From NCBI GenBank assembly GCA_963816795.1, contig CAWFLT010000006.1, positions 186,001 through 250,000 on the forward strand: a stretch of DNA of 64,000 nucleotides. Direction: 5' to 3'. The position numbers were made by a program, and so were the translations under genes. Of the stretch, positions 21,201 to 29,560 are shown piece by piece. The stretch's first letter is position 1; the number at the start of each line of letters is the position of its first letter. This DNA is from CAWFLT01 sp963816795. GTDB taxonomy: Bacteria > Acidobacteriota > Vicinamibacteria > Vicinamibacterales > SCN-69-37. The notes beneath the pieces were generated by a model. That model saw nothing but the letters and a program-made list of their open reading frames with translations. It made no database searches and was not told the origin of the DNA.

Positions 21201-21780
21201 TTGGCCGCCAGCCGCGCGCGCTCGACGAGCACGGCCGGGTTGTCGGGCTGCAGCGCAAGGAGCTCGCTCAGCAGCCGCTCGGCGTCGCTCTCGGCACCGG
21301 GGCGGCCGCTGTCTTCGATCGTCTGGATCAGCGCGGTACGCGCGCGCAGATTGCTCGGATCGAGATCGACCGCCCTCCGCAGATGGACGATCCCTTCATC
21401 GGGTCGGCCGCGCGCGGTCTCGAGACGGCCGCGAAGGAACACGATGTCCGCATTCGACGGCGCGAGGGCGGCCGCGCGCTCGACGTGCGGCGCCGCTCGG
21501 TCGAAGTCACCCAGACGTAGCTCGGCCAGCGCCAGGTTGGCCCACGACGCGGGCTCGTCGGGCACCAGTTCGGTCACCCGCGTGAATTCCGCTTTGGAGG
21601 TGTCGATCAGGCCGACCTGAAGCTGCGCGAGCCCGCGGTAGAAGTGACGCGTCGCTTCTTCATAGACCGGCGAGCGCGACCGGCGGCTTCTGACCGCGTC
21701 TCGAGACGAGGAGCCACGCGGTGGCCGCGATCGCGACCAGCGACCAGTGCGAGAGCGACGAGGCGAACTCGGGCCAACAT
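18287..21780 (-). CDS. TPR-FG-GAP-ASPIC/UnbV protein, very large
   Basis: About 1,160 aa, intact except near the 5' end. ATG 21780 gives MLARVRLVALALV, and after frame changes near 21735 and 21665 it continues AIAATAWLLVSRRG, a membrane anchor. TPR repeats follow (YEEATRHFYRGLAQLQVGLI, EPASWANLALAELRLGD, NADIVFLRGRLETARGR, SNLRARTALIQTIED). A propeller comes next (DWNHDFRMDLVAAG, DTEMDGDIDIVAGV, DLDNDGDPDAALVD, DTDADGLFDLVTLD, DLDNNGALDILASD, DLDGDGRLDLVGRS), then an ASPIC/UnbV-like stretch (VVHVGLGARTAVDVVRIVWP), then about 400 residues of a conserved C-terminal domain with GSCPWIFADDGTGP and WETHFIDHVSLLVVDHP. First gene of the operon with CRTAC1 and UnbU; coupled by a GTGA overlap. Confidence 0.8.
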
Positions 21781-21885
21781 ATCTCAACCCTGCCAGGTCC
21801 GGTGGCGGCGGCTCGACTGGGTGCGCCATAATGCCACAACGCTCTCCCATGCCCTGGCAGCTGCACCGGATCATCGCGCGCGAGC

Positions 21886-22986
21886 GTGTGCCTCGCTCTC
21901 CTTCTCGGCGTGATGACGGCCGGCGCGGCGCCGGCTTCACAACAGACGGCCACCGCCGCCTCGACGCTTGAACAGCGGCTCGCTCGTGTTCGAGCGGACC
22001 TGTATGGACCCTCGCCGCGCCTCGACGAGAACATTCGCGAGCTGAACGCCATCCTCGCGATCGATCCCAGGAGCGCCGAGGCGCACCTGTTGCTGGGTAT
22101 CGCGCATAGCGCCCAGGGCAAGCCGGAGATGGTCGGCGAGGTGAAGGCAGAGCTTCAGCAGGCGCTCGATCTCAATCCCGACCTGCTGCCGGCGCGTCTG
22201 CTTCTGGCCAGGACCTACTTCGACCTGGGCCGTTTCGAGAAGGCACGCGATGAGCTCCAGGCGGGACTGGCGCGCGCGCCCGGACAAACGGAGTTCATGA
22301 CGCTGCTCGGCGAAACGTCGCGGCAACTGGGCGATGCCCGCCAGTCAGTCGAACTCAATCGCAAGGTGTTGCAGATCAATCCGGCCATGGCCGAGGCGCG
22401 GTACTATCTCGGTCTCGCACTCATCGATCTCGGTCAGCGGGAAGACGGCGTCCAGCAACTCGAGACCCTCGTGCGGGGCGGAGTCAAGGCGGCCGACGTG
22501 TTTCTCGCCCTCGGAAATGCGTATCTCGAGGCGGGACGCCTGGACGACGCCGTCACGGTCCTCAGCGAGGGCGTCCAGATCGCGCCGGCAGCCTACAACA
22601 TTCGGATTCCACTGGCGCGCGCGTATCGATTGAAGGGAGAGCTGGCCAGAGCCGGCGAACAGTTGACGCAGGCCCAGCCGCCGGCGTCGGCTCAGCAAGC
22701 GGCGGCCGCGTACCAGAAGCTCGAGGCGAGCCTCAACGCCGAATGGGGCGCCTTGCGGCTCGCGGAGGGCCGCCTCCCTGAGGCGGCCGCCGTGCTCGAG
22801 AAAGCGATCGACATGGATCCGGATCACGGCCCGGCGCACCGGTACCTCGCGCAGGTCCTCTTCCGTCAGGGGCTCTTCAGCCGGTCCCTTCAGCATGCGG
22901 TTCTGGCCGAGAAGCTGGGGACCCCCTTGCCGCCGGCGGAGCGCAAAGCGCTCGACGCGAAGATCGGCAAGGGCGGCGGCACATGA
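21886..22986 (+). CDS. TPR repeat protein, exported
   Basis: About 366 aa of tetratricopeptide repeats. The hydrophobic opening CLALLLGVMTAGAAPAS is a signal peptide whose true start may be ATG 21849 (MPWQLHRIIARERV) with a single-base frame change near 21885; otherwise GTG 21886. Repeats include AEAHLLLGIAHSAQGK, LPARLLLARTYFDLGRFEKA, AEARYYLGLALIDLGQREDG, ADVFLALGNAYLEAGRLDDA and GPAHRYLAQVLFRQGLFSRS. The stop codon overlaps the next CRTAC1 start (ATGA), so the two proteins are made together. Divergent from the TPR-UnbV operon with only about 100 bp between. A periplasmic scaffold is likely. Confidence 0.8.
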   Translation: MCLALLLGVMTAGAAPASQQTATAASTLEQRLARVRADLYGPSPRLDENIRELNAILAIDPRSAEAHLLLGIAHSAQGKPEMVGEVKAELQQALDLNPDLLPARLLLARTYFDLGRFEKARDELQAGLARAPGQTEFMTLLGETSRQLGDARQSVELNRKVLQINPAMAEARYYLGLALIDLGQREDGVQQLETLVRGGVKAADVFLALGNAYLEAGRLDDAVTVLSEGVQIAPAAYNIRIPLARAYRLKGELARAGEQLTQAQPPASAQQAAAAYQKLEASLNAEWGALRLAEGRLPEAAAVLEKAIDMDPDHGPAHRYLAQVLFRQGLFSRSLQHAVLAEKLGTPLPPAERKALDAKIGKGGGT

Positions 22987-24642
22987 GCGGCCGGGCGATC
23001 GCGTTCGGTCTCGCCGCCGCGTGCGGACTGCTGCCGGTCGCGCTCGCGAGCCAGGCACCGGGACCGCCGCCGTCTGCGCGCGTGGCATTTGTCGATGTCA
23101 CGAGCGCGGCGGGCATCGCGTTCACCCACAACTCCGGCGCGTCGCCGGAGAAACGGATGGTCGAGAGCTTCGGGTCCGGAGTCGCGTGGATCGACTACGA
23201 CAACGACGACTTCCCGGATCTGTTCTTCGTCAATGGCGCGCCCGGTTCCGCCAATGCGCTCTACCACAACAACAAGAACGGCACGTTCACCGACGTGACG
23301 AAGCGGGCCGGCGTCGGCGGCGCCGCCAGCAAGACGTTCAAGACCGGCGTCGCGGTCGGCGACTTCGACAACGACGGGTTTCTCGATCTGTTACGTCACC
23401 GCGCTTGGGCCGGACGTGCTCTACCGCAACAACCGCAACGGCACGTTCAGCGACGTGACCGCGGCCGCGGGCGTCGCCGGAGGCGCCGCCGAGTGGAGCA
23501 CGAGCGCCGGGTTCTTCGACGCCGATCGCGACGGCGACCTCGACCTCTACGTCGTCAACTACCTCGACTACAAGATCGGCGACGATCCCCACTGCGGGTT
23601 CAAGAAACCGGGATATCGAACCTACTGCAGCCCGACGGTCTTCGACGGCGTGCCGGATCGGCTGTATCGGAACAACGGCAACGGCACGTTCACCGACGTG
23701 TCGCGCGCGGCCGGGATTGCCAACCCGGCCGGCAAGGGTCTCGGCATCGCCATTCTGTGACTTCGATCGCGACGGCGACCAGGACGTGTACATCGCCAAC
23801 GATCAGGTGCGAAACTTTCTCTATCGCAACAACGGCGACGGCACGTTCAAGGACGTCGCGTATGGCGCAGGCGTCGGCTTCGGGGCCGACGGCAAGGCGC
23901 AGGCCGGCATGGGCGTGGACTGTGCCGACGTCGACGGCGACGCGCTATCCCGACATCGTCGTGACGAACTTCGAGGAAGAGCTCAACAATCTCTACAAGA
24001 ACCTGGGCGATGGCACGTTCCAGGACATCGCGGCGACCGCCGGCCTGCGGTCGAGCTACCTGCCGCTCGGTTTCGGGGCCAAGTTCTTCGACCACGACAA
24101 CGACGGCGATCTCGACCTCCTGATCGCCAACGGCCACGTGATCGACAACGTGCAGCTCTATCGGCCGACGTCGAGCTTCGCGCAGAGCGCCGCTGTTCTA
24201 CGAGAACGTCGGCGGCCGGTTCCGCGACGTGAGCGATCTCAGCGGGCCGGCGCTGCAGCAGAAGCGGGTCGGCCGCGGGCTGGCGGTGGCCGACATGGAC
24301 AACGACGGGGACCTGGACGTGGCGATCGCGAACCAGGGCCAGGCGCCGCAGCTGCTCAAGAACCAGTCGAGCGGGAACAACTGGCTGATCGTTCGCGCGC
24401 GCGGGAAGGCGAGCAATCGATTCGGGTTCGGCGCGCGAATCGAAATCGAGGCCGGCGGCCAGCGCCAGGTCCGCGAGCTCACCCCGGTGTCCAGCTATCT
24501 CAGCAGCAACGACACGCGCCTGCACGTCGGCCTCGGCGCCGCGAAAGTGGTCTCCAGGATCTCCGTCTTCTGGCCCGGTGGAAAGCTGCAGGTCCTCGAA
24601 AACGTGGCCGTGAATCAGCGGCTGGTGATCGACCAGCCGTAG
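22983..24642 (+). CDS. CRTAC1 family protein (FG-GAP/ASPIC-UnbV), frameshifted
   Basis: About 553 aa. Signal peptide MSGRAIAFGLAAACGLLPVALAS, then FVDVTSAAGIAFTHNSGASPEKRMVESFGSG split across repeats. Calcium-loop repeats are DYDNDDFPDLFFVNG, DFDNDGFLDL, DADRDGDLDLYVVN, DFDRDGDQDVYIAND, VDGDAYPDIVVTNF-like, DHDNDGDLDLLIANG and DMDNDGDLDVAIANQ. The C-terminus is the ASPIC_UnbV domain (FGFGARIEIEAGGQRQVREL, VVSRISVFWPGGKLQVLENV). Frame changes near 23392, 23758, 23940 and 24190. Translation is coupled to the TPR gene by an ATGA overlap. A paralogue of the 16488-18290 gene on the other arm of the cluster. Confidence 0.85.
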
Positions 24643-24714
24643 GATCGACGGTCTCGGCCTCGGAGCCAACCCCGGACGACACGCCGGTGTATCATCTGCT
24701 CCGCAGAAACAGCC

Positions 24715-25054
24715 ATGGATCGCTTTGCCGACCACGTCGCGTCGCTCCTCGCCGCCGTGAGCGCTTCCGCCGGACGATCCGATGCGCGCCTGCGGGCGTC
24801 GGTTCGCACGCGAGTGACCGAGATCGTCGAAACCGGCCAGACGTCCTTCGTCTTCCGATGTCGCGCCCGACGTCGTTGACTACGCCGACACCATTGCCCG
24901 GGGCGCGTTCCGAGTGACCGACGAGCACGTCGATCGCCTGCGCCGCGCCGGCTTCTCCGATGACGAGATTTTCGACGTCACCGTCAACGCCGCGGTCAGC
25001 GCCGGGCTCAGCCGGCTGGACCGGGCGCTCCGGTTGCTGCACAGGGGGAATTGA
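24715..25054 (+). CDS. AhpD/CMD-fold small protein, one frameshift
   Basis: About 113 aa: MDRFADHVASLLAAVSASAG at the start, then after a one-base frame change near 24845 DVVDYADTIARGAFRVTDEH and LRRAGFSDDEIFDVTVNAAV with SAGLSRLDRALRLL at the end. The second half matches the C-terminal helices of carboxymuconolactone decarboxylase/AhpD-like proteins, which commonly read ...AGLSDEQIFDVV..AALFAG. No CxxC is present, so it is probably a non-redox partner or half-domain. Its TGA overlaps the ATG of the next gene by one base (TGATG), so the two are translated together and likely interact. Confidence 0.65.
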
Positions 25055-25638
25055 TGCGCCTGCCGATCGTCAGCCACGGCCACCGGCTTCGCGAGAAGCT
25101 GATCCTGCTGATCATCAGGATCACCCGAGGATCGCGCGCGCCGGATATCGTGCGAACGCTCTTCTATCGCCCCGAATTGTTCGGGAAGACGATGAGCGCG
25201 TGGACCCAGGCCGTGATGCGGGGACCGTCGGCGTGGACCGTTGCGGATCGTGAGCTCTTCGCCGCCTTCACGTCGGCCCTCAATCACTGTCCGTTTTGAA
25301 CGCAAGCCCACGGCGCGGTCGCGTCGAAAGCTTACGGCGATGCGGACTTCGTGAAGAGCGTGCTGACCGACTGGCGCACGGCACGGCTCGATCCGAAGAT
25401 GCGGGCCGTGCTCGGTCTGCTCGAAACCCTGACGCTCTCCCCGGAGACGCTGTCGGAGCAGGACTTTGCGCCGGCGCGTCAAGCCGGGCTCACCGACGAG
25501 GCTATTGCCGAGGCGATTCACGTGTGCGCGCAGTTCAATATCTACACGCGCATGGCGGATTCGCTGAAGTTCGACCTGCCTGACGCGGCGGGATTCGAGA
25601 AAACGGCCGACTCGCTGTTGTCGCGCGGGTATCGATAG
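25054..25638 (+). CDS. CMD/AhpD-like peroxidase-type protein, candidate selenoprotein (in-frame TGA at catalytic position)
   Basis: Read through one TGA at 25297-25299 this is a 194-aa AhpD-fold protein in a single frame with no indel. Upstream: MRLPIVSHGH...TVADRELFAAFTSALNHCPF. Downstream in the same frame: TQAHGAVASKAYGDADFVKS, then MRAVLGLLETLTLSPE and FNIYTRMADSLKFDLP. The stop falls exactly at the second redox position of the AhpD motif E-x11-C-x2-C-x3-H, giving E-x11-C-P-F-U-T-Q-A-H. In AhpD this residue is the reactive Cys activated by the His. A SECIS-like hairpin follows at 25311-25326. The predicted reaction is thiol- or selenol-dependent peroxide or disulfide exchange. Alternatives are a TGC/TGT-to-TGA sequence error or true truncation. 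Coupled to the preceding CMD-like gene. Confidence 0.75.
25311..25326 (+). promoter_or_regulatory. SECIS-like hairpin downstream of in-frame TGA
   Basis: Stem CGGCGC / GCGTCG (6 bp, one G-U pair) closed by the tetraloop GGTC. The stem starts 11 nt after the TGA and the loop GG lies at +18/+19. As I recall, the E. coli fdhF SECIS has an apical stem with a GGUC-containing loop at nearly the same distance, and SelB reads the loop G and U. Bacterial SECIS elements lie inside the coding region just after UGA, as here. Other high-GC hairpins can arise by chance, so this is supportive rather than proof. Confidence 0.5.
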
Positions 25639-25701
25639 GCGGCGTCGGCGGGCTGCACACACTGGAAGTTGGAACTTACTGGTTCGCAACGAGGTGGGTT
25701 C

Positions 25702-25971
25702 ATGACTCATAACGATGGCGGCGGCAACATCGACATCAGCAAAATCCCCGTGAGCGGATGGGGCGGTCTTGGGCTCGTCGCAATGGCGGTGTTTATCTCG
25801 TTCGCTCAGCCGCAGCTGCGATGGGTCACGGTCTTGTCCTTGATCGGCGGTGCGGCAATCGGTTTGACGCTGATTGCAGCACGGCACCGGCGAGCGCGTC
25901 ATGGCGCCGCGATCGGCGGCGTTATTTTGGCGCTGGCCGCGGCGGTGGCAGCGTACATCTACCTGACCTGA
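25702..25971 (+). CDS. small membrane protein of unknown function
   Basis: 89 aa from ATG 25702 (GAGGTGGG upstream). A short Gly/Asn-rich N-terminus (MTHNDGGGNIDISKI) is followed by three membrane segments (GLGLVAMAVFISFA, WVTVLSLIGGAAIGLTLIAA, AAIGGVILALAAAVAAYIYL) separated by a basic loop (RHRRARHG). No family recognised. It sits alone between the CMD pair and the GT-C-like gene. Confidence 0.6.
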   Translation: MTHNDGGGNIDISKIPVSGWGGLGLVAMAVFISFAQPQLRWVTVLSLIGGAAIGLTLIAARHRRARHGAAIGGVILALAAAVAAYIYLT

Positions 25972-26013
25972 CGCCCAGCGTCCTCCTGAGGGCGAACGTA
26001 AGCAAAGTTCAGC

Positions 26014-27618
26014 ATGGAGCCAGCGTCGCGCGCGCGCCGAATGGCCAGCGTACTACTGGCCACGTGCATCGTCCTGGCCGTCGCTCACACGTGGCCGATG
26101 GTCACGGCACCGCACCGGCTGTCGCGTGTCGACAACGGCGACTACCAATTGAACGCCTGGGCCATTTCCTGGGTGGCGCACCAGCTGATCACCGATCCGC
26201 TGCACCTGTTCGACGCGAACATCTTCTGGCCCAATGGTGGCACGCTCGGCTTCTCGGAGGCGATGATCGTTCAGGGACTCATCGCCGCCCCGGTCCGGTG
26301 GCTCGGCGGCAACCCGATCCTGGCGTTCAACTTCGCGATGTTCACCGGCTACGTCTTCACGGCGTTTGCCTTCGGCCTGCTCGCCCGCCGGTGGACGGGC
26401 AGCTGGGCCGCCGCGTTCGTCGTCGCGTCGGCCGCAGGCTTCAACGCGCATCTCTTCACGCGGATGGCGCACCTGCAGGCCATGCACGTCGAGTTCGTCG
26501 CGCTGGTGCTGTACGGACTGGACCGGGTCTTCACGCGGGGCCAAATCCGCGACGCCATTACGCTCGGTGTCGCCTTCGCGCTCCAGGCGCTCACGTCGAT
26601 CTACCTGATGGCCTTCACGACGTGGGCGTTGATCTTCGGCGGCCTGACGCGGCTGGTCCTGGCGGGTCGCGGGAAGCGGGGCCGGGCCGTTCTGCTGGCG
26701 ACCCTCGCCGGCGGAGTGGCCCTCTTGCTGCTCGCGTTCTACTTGAAGGCCTACTACCAGGTTCACGTTCAGCAGGGCTTCGCGCGGATCCCGGCAGAAA
26801 ACCAGCAGTTTGCCGGTGCCTTTGCCGACTTCCTGAACACGGTCTCCTGGCTGCACTACCCGCTCTGGAGCCATCGATTCTTTCCCAGAAGTGTCTCCAC
26901 AAACTTCCCTGGCATTGTGGTTTTGGCGCTGGCGAGCGTCGCAGTGGTGTCGCGGTCGGGTCGGCGGGATCCGCGCGTGCTGATGTGCACGGCCATCGCC
27001 GTCGGGTGCGCGCTCGTGTCGATGGCGCCGCGCCTGCCGGGCTACGAACATCTCCACAATGTCGTGCCGCTGTTCTGGGTGGCGCGAGCGCAGGCGCACA
27101 TGGGGCAGGTGGTGTTGCTGGCGCTCGCGGTGCTCGCCGGCTTCGGGATCGCTCAGCTCGAGCGGCGCTGGGCCGCATGGCGCGGCTGGCCGGCACTCGC
27201 TGCGGCGGCGGTGGTGCTCATCAACGCGGAATCATTTCGTGCGCCGCTGCCGTATCGGCCATTCAACGGAATCCCGAGGGTGTACCACCGGATGATGTTC
27301 GAGGACGGCGCCGTCGTCGCCGAGTTTCCGCTCGGGGATCGACGACAGACCTTCCTCAACGCGACCTACATGCTCAACTCGACGGTCCACTGGAAGCCGC
27401 TCGTGAACGGATACAGCGGCTTCATCCCGGAGAGCTATGTCGAGCAGTACGAGGATTTGAAGGACTTTCCCGCCCCGAGCGCGATTGACGCCTTGCGTCG
27501 CCGCGGCATCACACACGTCATCGTTCACGGACAGACCCTCTCCGACGCCACAGTGGCGACCGGCGCGTTCGAGCAGATCGCCAACACTGCGGGAATCGCG
27601 ATCTTCAGATGGAGATGA
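26014..27618 (+). CDS. polytopic membrane protein, GT-C glycosyltransferase-like
   Basis: Intact 534 aa with about ten to eleven membrane segments. The first periplasmic loop contains VDNGDYQLNAWAISWVAHQ and FDANIFWPNGGTLGFSEAM; the acidic D-N-G-D near the first helix and the following WP..GT segment recall GT-C/PMT-like transferases and the family of uncharacterised membrane proteins from Acidobacteriota and Chloroflexi. The C-terminal about 110 residues form a soluble domain (VVAEFPLGDRRQTFLNATYM, LVNGYSGFIPESY, LRRRGITHVIVH). Probably transfers a sugar from a lipid-linked donor in the envelope, but no catalytic residue can be proven. Confidence 0.6.
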   Translation: MEPASRARRMASVLLATCIVLAVAHTWPMVTAPHRLSRVDNGDYQLNAWAISWVAHQLITDPLHLFDANIFWPNGGTLGFSEAMIVQGLIAAPVRWLGGNPILAFNFAMFTGYVFTAFAFGLLARRWTGSWAAAFVVASAAGFNAHLFTRMAHLQAMHVEFVALVLYGLDRVFTRGQIRDAITLGVAFALQALTSIYLMAFTTWALIFGGLTRLVLAGRGKRGRAVLLATLAGGVALLLLAFYLKAYYQVHVQQGFARIPAENQQFAGAFADFLNTVSWLHYPLWSHRFFPRSVSTNFPGIVVLALASVAVVSRSGRRDPRVLMCTAIAVGCALVSMAPRLPGYEHLHNVVPLFWVARAQAHMGQVVLLALAVLAGFGIAQLERRWAAWRGWPALAAAAVVLINAESFRAPLPYRPFNGIPRVYHRMMFEDGAVVAEFPLGDRRQTFLNATYMLNSTVHWKPLVNGYSGFIPESYVEQYEDLKDFPAPSAIDALRRRGITHVIVHGQTLSDATVATGAFEQIANTAGIAIFRWR

Positions 27619-27643
27619 AGACCCGGGGGTGTATCCTCCCGCC

Positions 27644-29560
27644 ATGTTGTGGGCCTCTCTGAAGCCCGCGATCTTTTCCGCCGGGCTGGCGTCGGTACTG
27701 ATGGTCGCCGGGTGCGGCCGCTCGTCGCCTGCCCCACCGGCCGTGACGTTCAACAAAGACATCGCGCCGATCGTGTTTGCCAACTGTGCTCCCTGCCATC
27801 GGCCAGGCGGGGTCGCGCCGTTCTCGCTGTTGACGTTCGCCGAGGCCGCCGGGCACGCCGACGAAATGGGCGAGGAGACGCTCGCGCGGCGGATGCCGCC
27901 GTGGCTGCCGGAACGAGGCGACTTCCCGATCCTGGGCGAGCGCCGGCTGCGCGAGGATCAGGTCGCCGCCATTCAACGCTGGGTCAAGAGCGGCGTCCTG
28001 GAGGGGCAGCCGGCTGACCTGCCGGCGCCGCCCACCTGGAAAGACGGCTGGGAGCTCGGCCGGCCCGACGAGATCCTGACGCCGGCCCGCCCGTACGTCG
28101 TGCCGCCCACGAAAGACGACGTGTATCGCAATCTGGTGCTGCGGACGTCGCTCACAACCGGCGTGTTCGTCCGCGCGGTGGAGTTCAAGACCGGCGGCGC
28201 GCCCATTCACCACGCCGTGATTCGCGTCGATCCGACGTCAGCGTCGCGGCGCCGCGACGGCCAGGACGGACAGCCGGGCTTCGACGGGATGGCGTGGAAC
28301 ATCCAGGACCCTGACGGCCATTTCATTGGCTGGGCGCCTGGGCGCGGGCCGATTGTCGCGCCGGAGGGCATGCCCTGGCGCCTCGGTCGCGGCGCCGATC
28401 TGGTGGTCGAACTGCACCTGACCCCGACCGACACGCCCGTCACCCTTCAACCGAGCGTGGCGCTGTTCCTGACCAGCACGCCGCCCGCGCAAACGCCGCT
28501 GACCGTCAAAATGGGCTCGAAGCTGATCGACATTCCCGCCGGCGAGCGCAGCTACGTCGTCACCGACATCTACGAGCTGCCGGTGCCGGTGGATCTGCTC
28601 AGCGTCTATCCGCACGCGCACTACCTGGGCAAAGAGATGCTCTTCACGGCGAGGTTGCCGGACGGCGCCGAGAAGTCGCTGCTCCACATCAAACACTGGA
28701 ACTTTCATTGGCAGCAGGACTATCGCTACGTCACGCCGATTCCGCTGCCGCGCGGCACGACCTTGACGATGCGCTACACGTTCGACAACTCGGAGGGGAA
28801 CACGCACAACCCGCGCAACCCACCGGTCCGCGTGCAGGCCGGCCCGCGGTCGACCGACGAGATGGCGGAAATCGGGCTGCAGGTTCTGCCGAAGTCGCCC
28901 GAAGACGCCGAGCGGCTCACGGAGTCCTTCGATCGCCGCGAGAAGCTCGCGAACGTCGCCATGGGCGAGGCGCGCGTGCGGGACGCGCCGAATGTGGCGG
29001 ACAACCAGATTCTCCTCGGCGGCAGCTATGTCGAAGCGGGGCGATTTGCCGACGCCGTGCCACACCTCCAGGCTGCGCTCCGGCTCGACGAACGCTCGTC
29101 GAGCACGCACAACTATCTGGGCGTCGCGTTGATGGCACAGGGCCGCCTCGCGGACGCGCTGGTGCATTTCCGGCGCGCCGTGACGCTCGCCCCACGCGAC
29201 GAAGTGATGTTCTTCAACCTCGGCAACGCACTCGGGCGGCTGTCGCGACCGACCGAGGCCGTGGCGGCCTACCGACGGGCCATCGCGCTCAACCCGGAGT
29301 TCGCGGATCCGCACGTGAATCTGGGAGTGCTCCTCTTCTCACTGGGCCGGATGAAGGAGGCCGTAACGCATTACGAGCGGGCCGCCGAGCTGAGGCCAGA
29401 TTCAGCAGTCATCCACAACAACCTGGGTGGCGCCCTGGCGTCGATCGGCCGCTACGCGGACGCCTTGCCGCATGTCCGCCGGGCGCTCCAGCTCGATCCC
29501 GGCTACACCCCGGCGCAGGACAACCTGAAACGGCTCCAGCAGATCATGGGCATTCGGTGA
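27644..29560 (+). CDS. lipoprotein with c-type heme site, PHM-like copper domain and TPR repeats
   Basis: Intact 638 aa from ATG 27644. The lipobox MVAGC (Cys about residue 24) anchors it. FNKDIAPIVFANCAPCHRPG carries a CxxCH heme-binding motif (CAPCH). The middle region matches the two-domain copper fold of peptidylglycine/dopamine monooxygenases: GGAPIHHAVIRV (HH pair), GADLVVELHLTP (HxH-like) and YPHAHYLGKEMLF (HxH and Met). The C-terminal 230 residues are TPR repeats (NYLGVALMAQGRLADALVHF, FFNLGNALGRLSRPTEAVAA, LGVLLFSLGRMKEAVTHYER). Likely an outer-envelope redox protein. It overlaps the convergent oxidoreductase gene by 17 bp. Confidence 0.75.
   Translation: MLWASLKPAIFSAGLASVLMVAGCGRSSPAPPAVTFNKDIAPIVFANCAPCHRPGGVAPFSLLTFAEAAGHADEMGEETLARRMPPWLPERGDFPILGERRLREDQVAAIQRWVKSGVLEGQPADLPAPPTWKDGWELGRPDEILTPARPYVVPPTKDDVYRNLVLRTSLTTGVFVRAVEFKTGGAPIHHAVIRVDPTSASRRRDGQDGQPGFDGMAWNIQDPDGHFIGWAPGRGPIVAPEGMPWRLGRGADLVVELHLTPTDTPVTLQPSVALFLTSTPPAQTPLTVKMGSKLIDIPAGERSYVVTDIYELPVPVDLLSVYPHAHYLGKEMLFTARLPDGAEKSLLHIKHWNFHWQQDYRYVTPIPLPRGTTLTMRYTFDNSEGNTHNPRNPPVRVQAGPRSTDEMAEIGLQVLPKSPEDAERLTESFDRREKLANVAMGEARVRDAPNVADNQILLGGSYVEAGRFADAVPHLQAALRLDERSSSTHNYLGVALMAQGRLADALVHFRRAVTLAPRDEVMFFNLGNALGRLSRPTEAVAAYRRAIALNPEFADPHVNLGVLLFSLGRMKEAVTHYERAAELRPDSAVIHNNLGGALASIGRYADALPHVRRALQLDPGYTPAQDNLKRLQQIMGIR

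Noticed and set aside
15669..24642. Enediyne biosynthetic cluster
   Set aside because: UnbU/UnbV names come from enediyne loci, but no PKSE, thioesterase or tailoring gene is present; these families are widespread without enediynes.
25240..25360. Frameshift explanation for the interrupted CMD gene
   Set aside because: The frame before and after the TGA is identical (both start at position 1 modulo 3), so no indel is needed; the stop replaces exactly one conserved residue.
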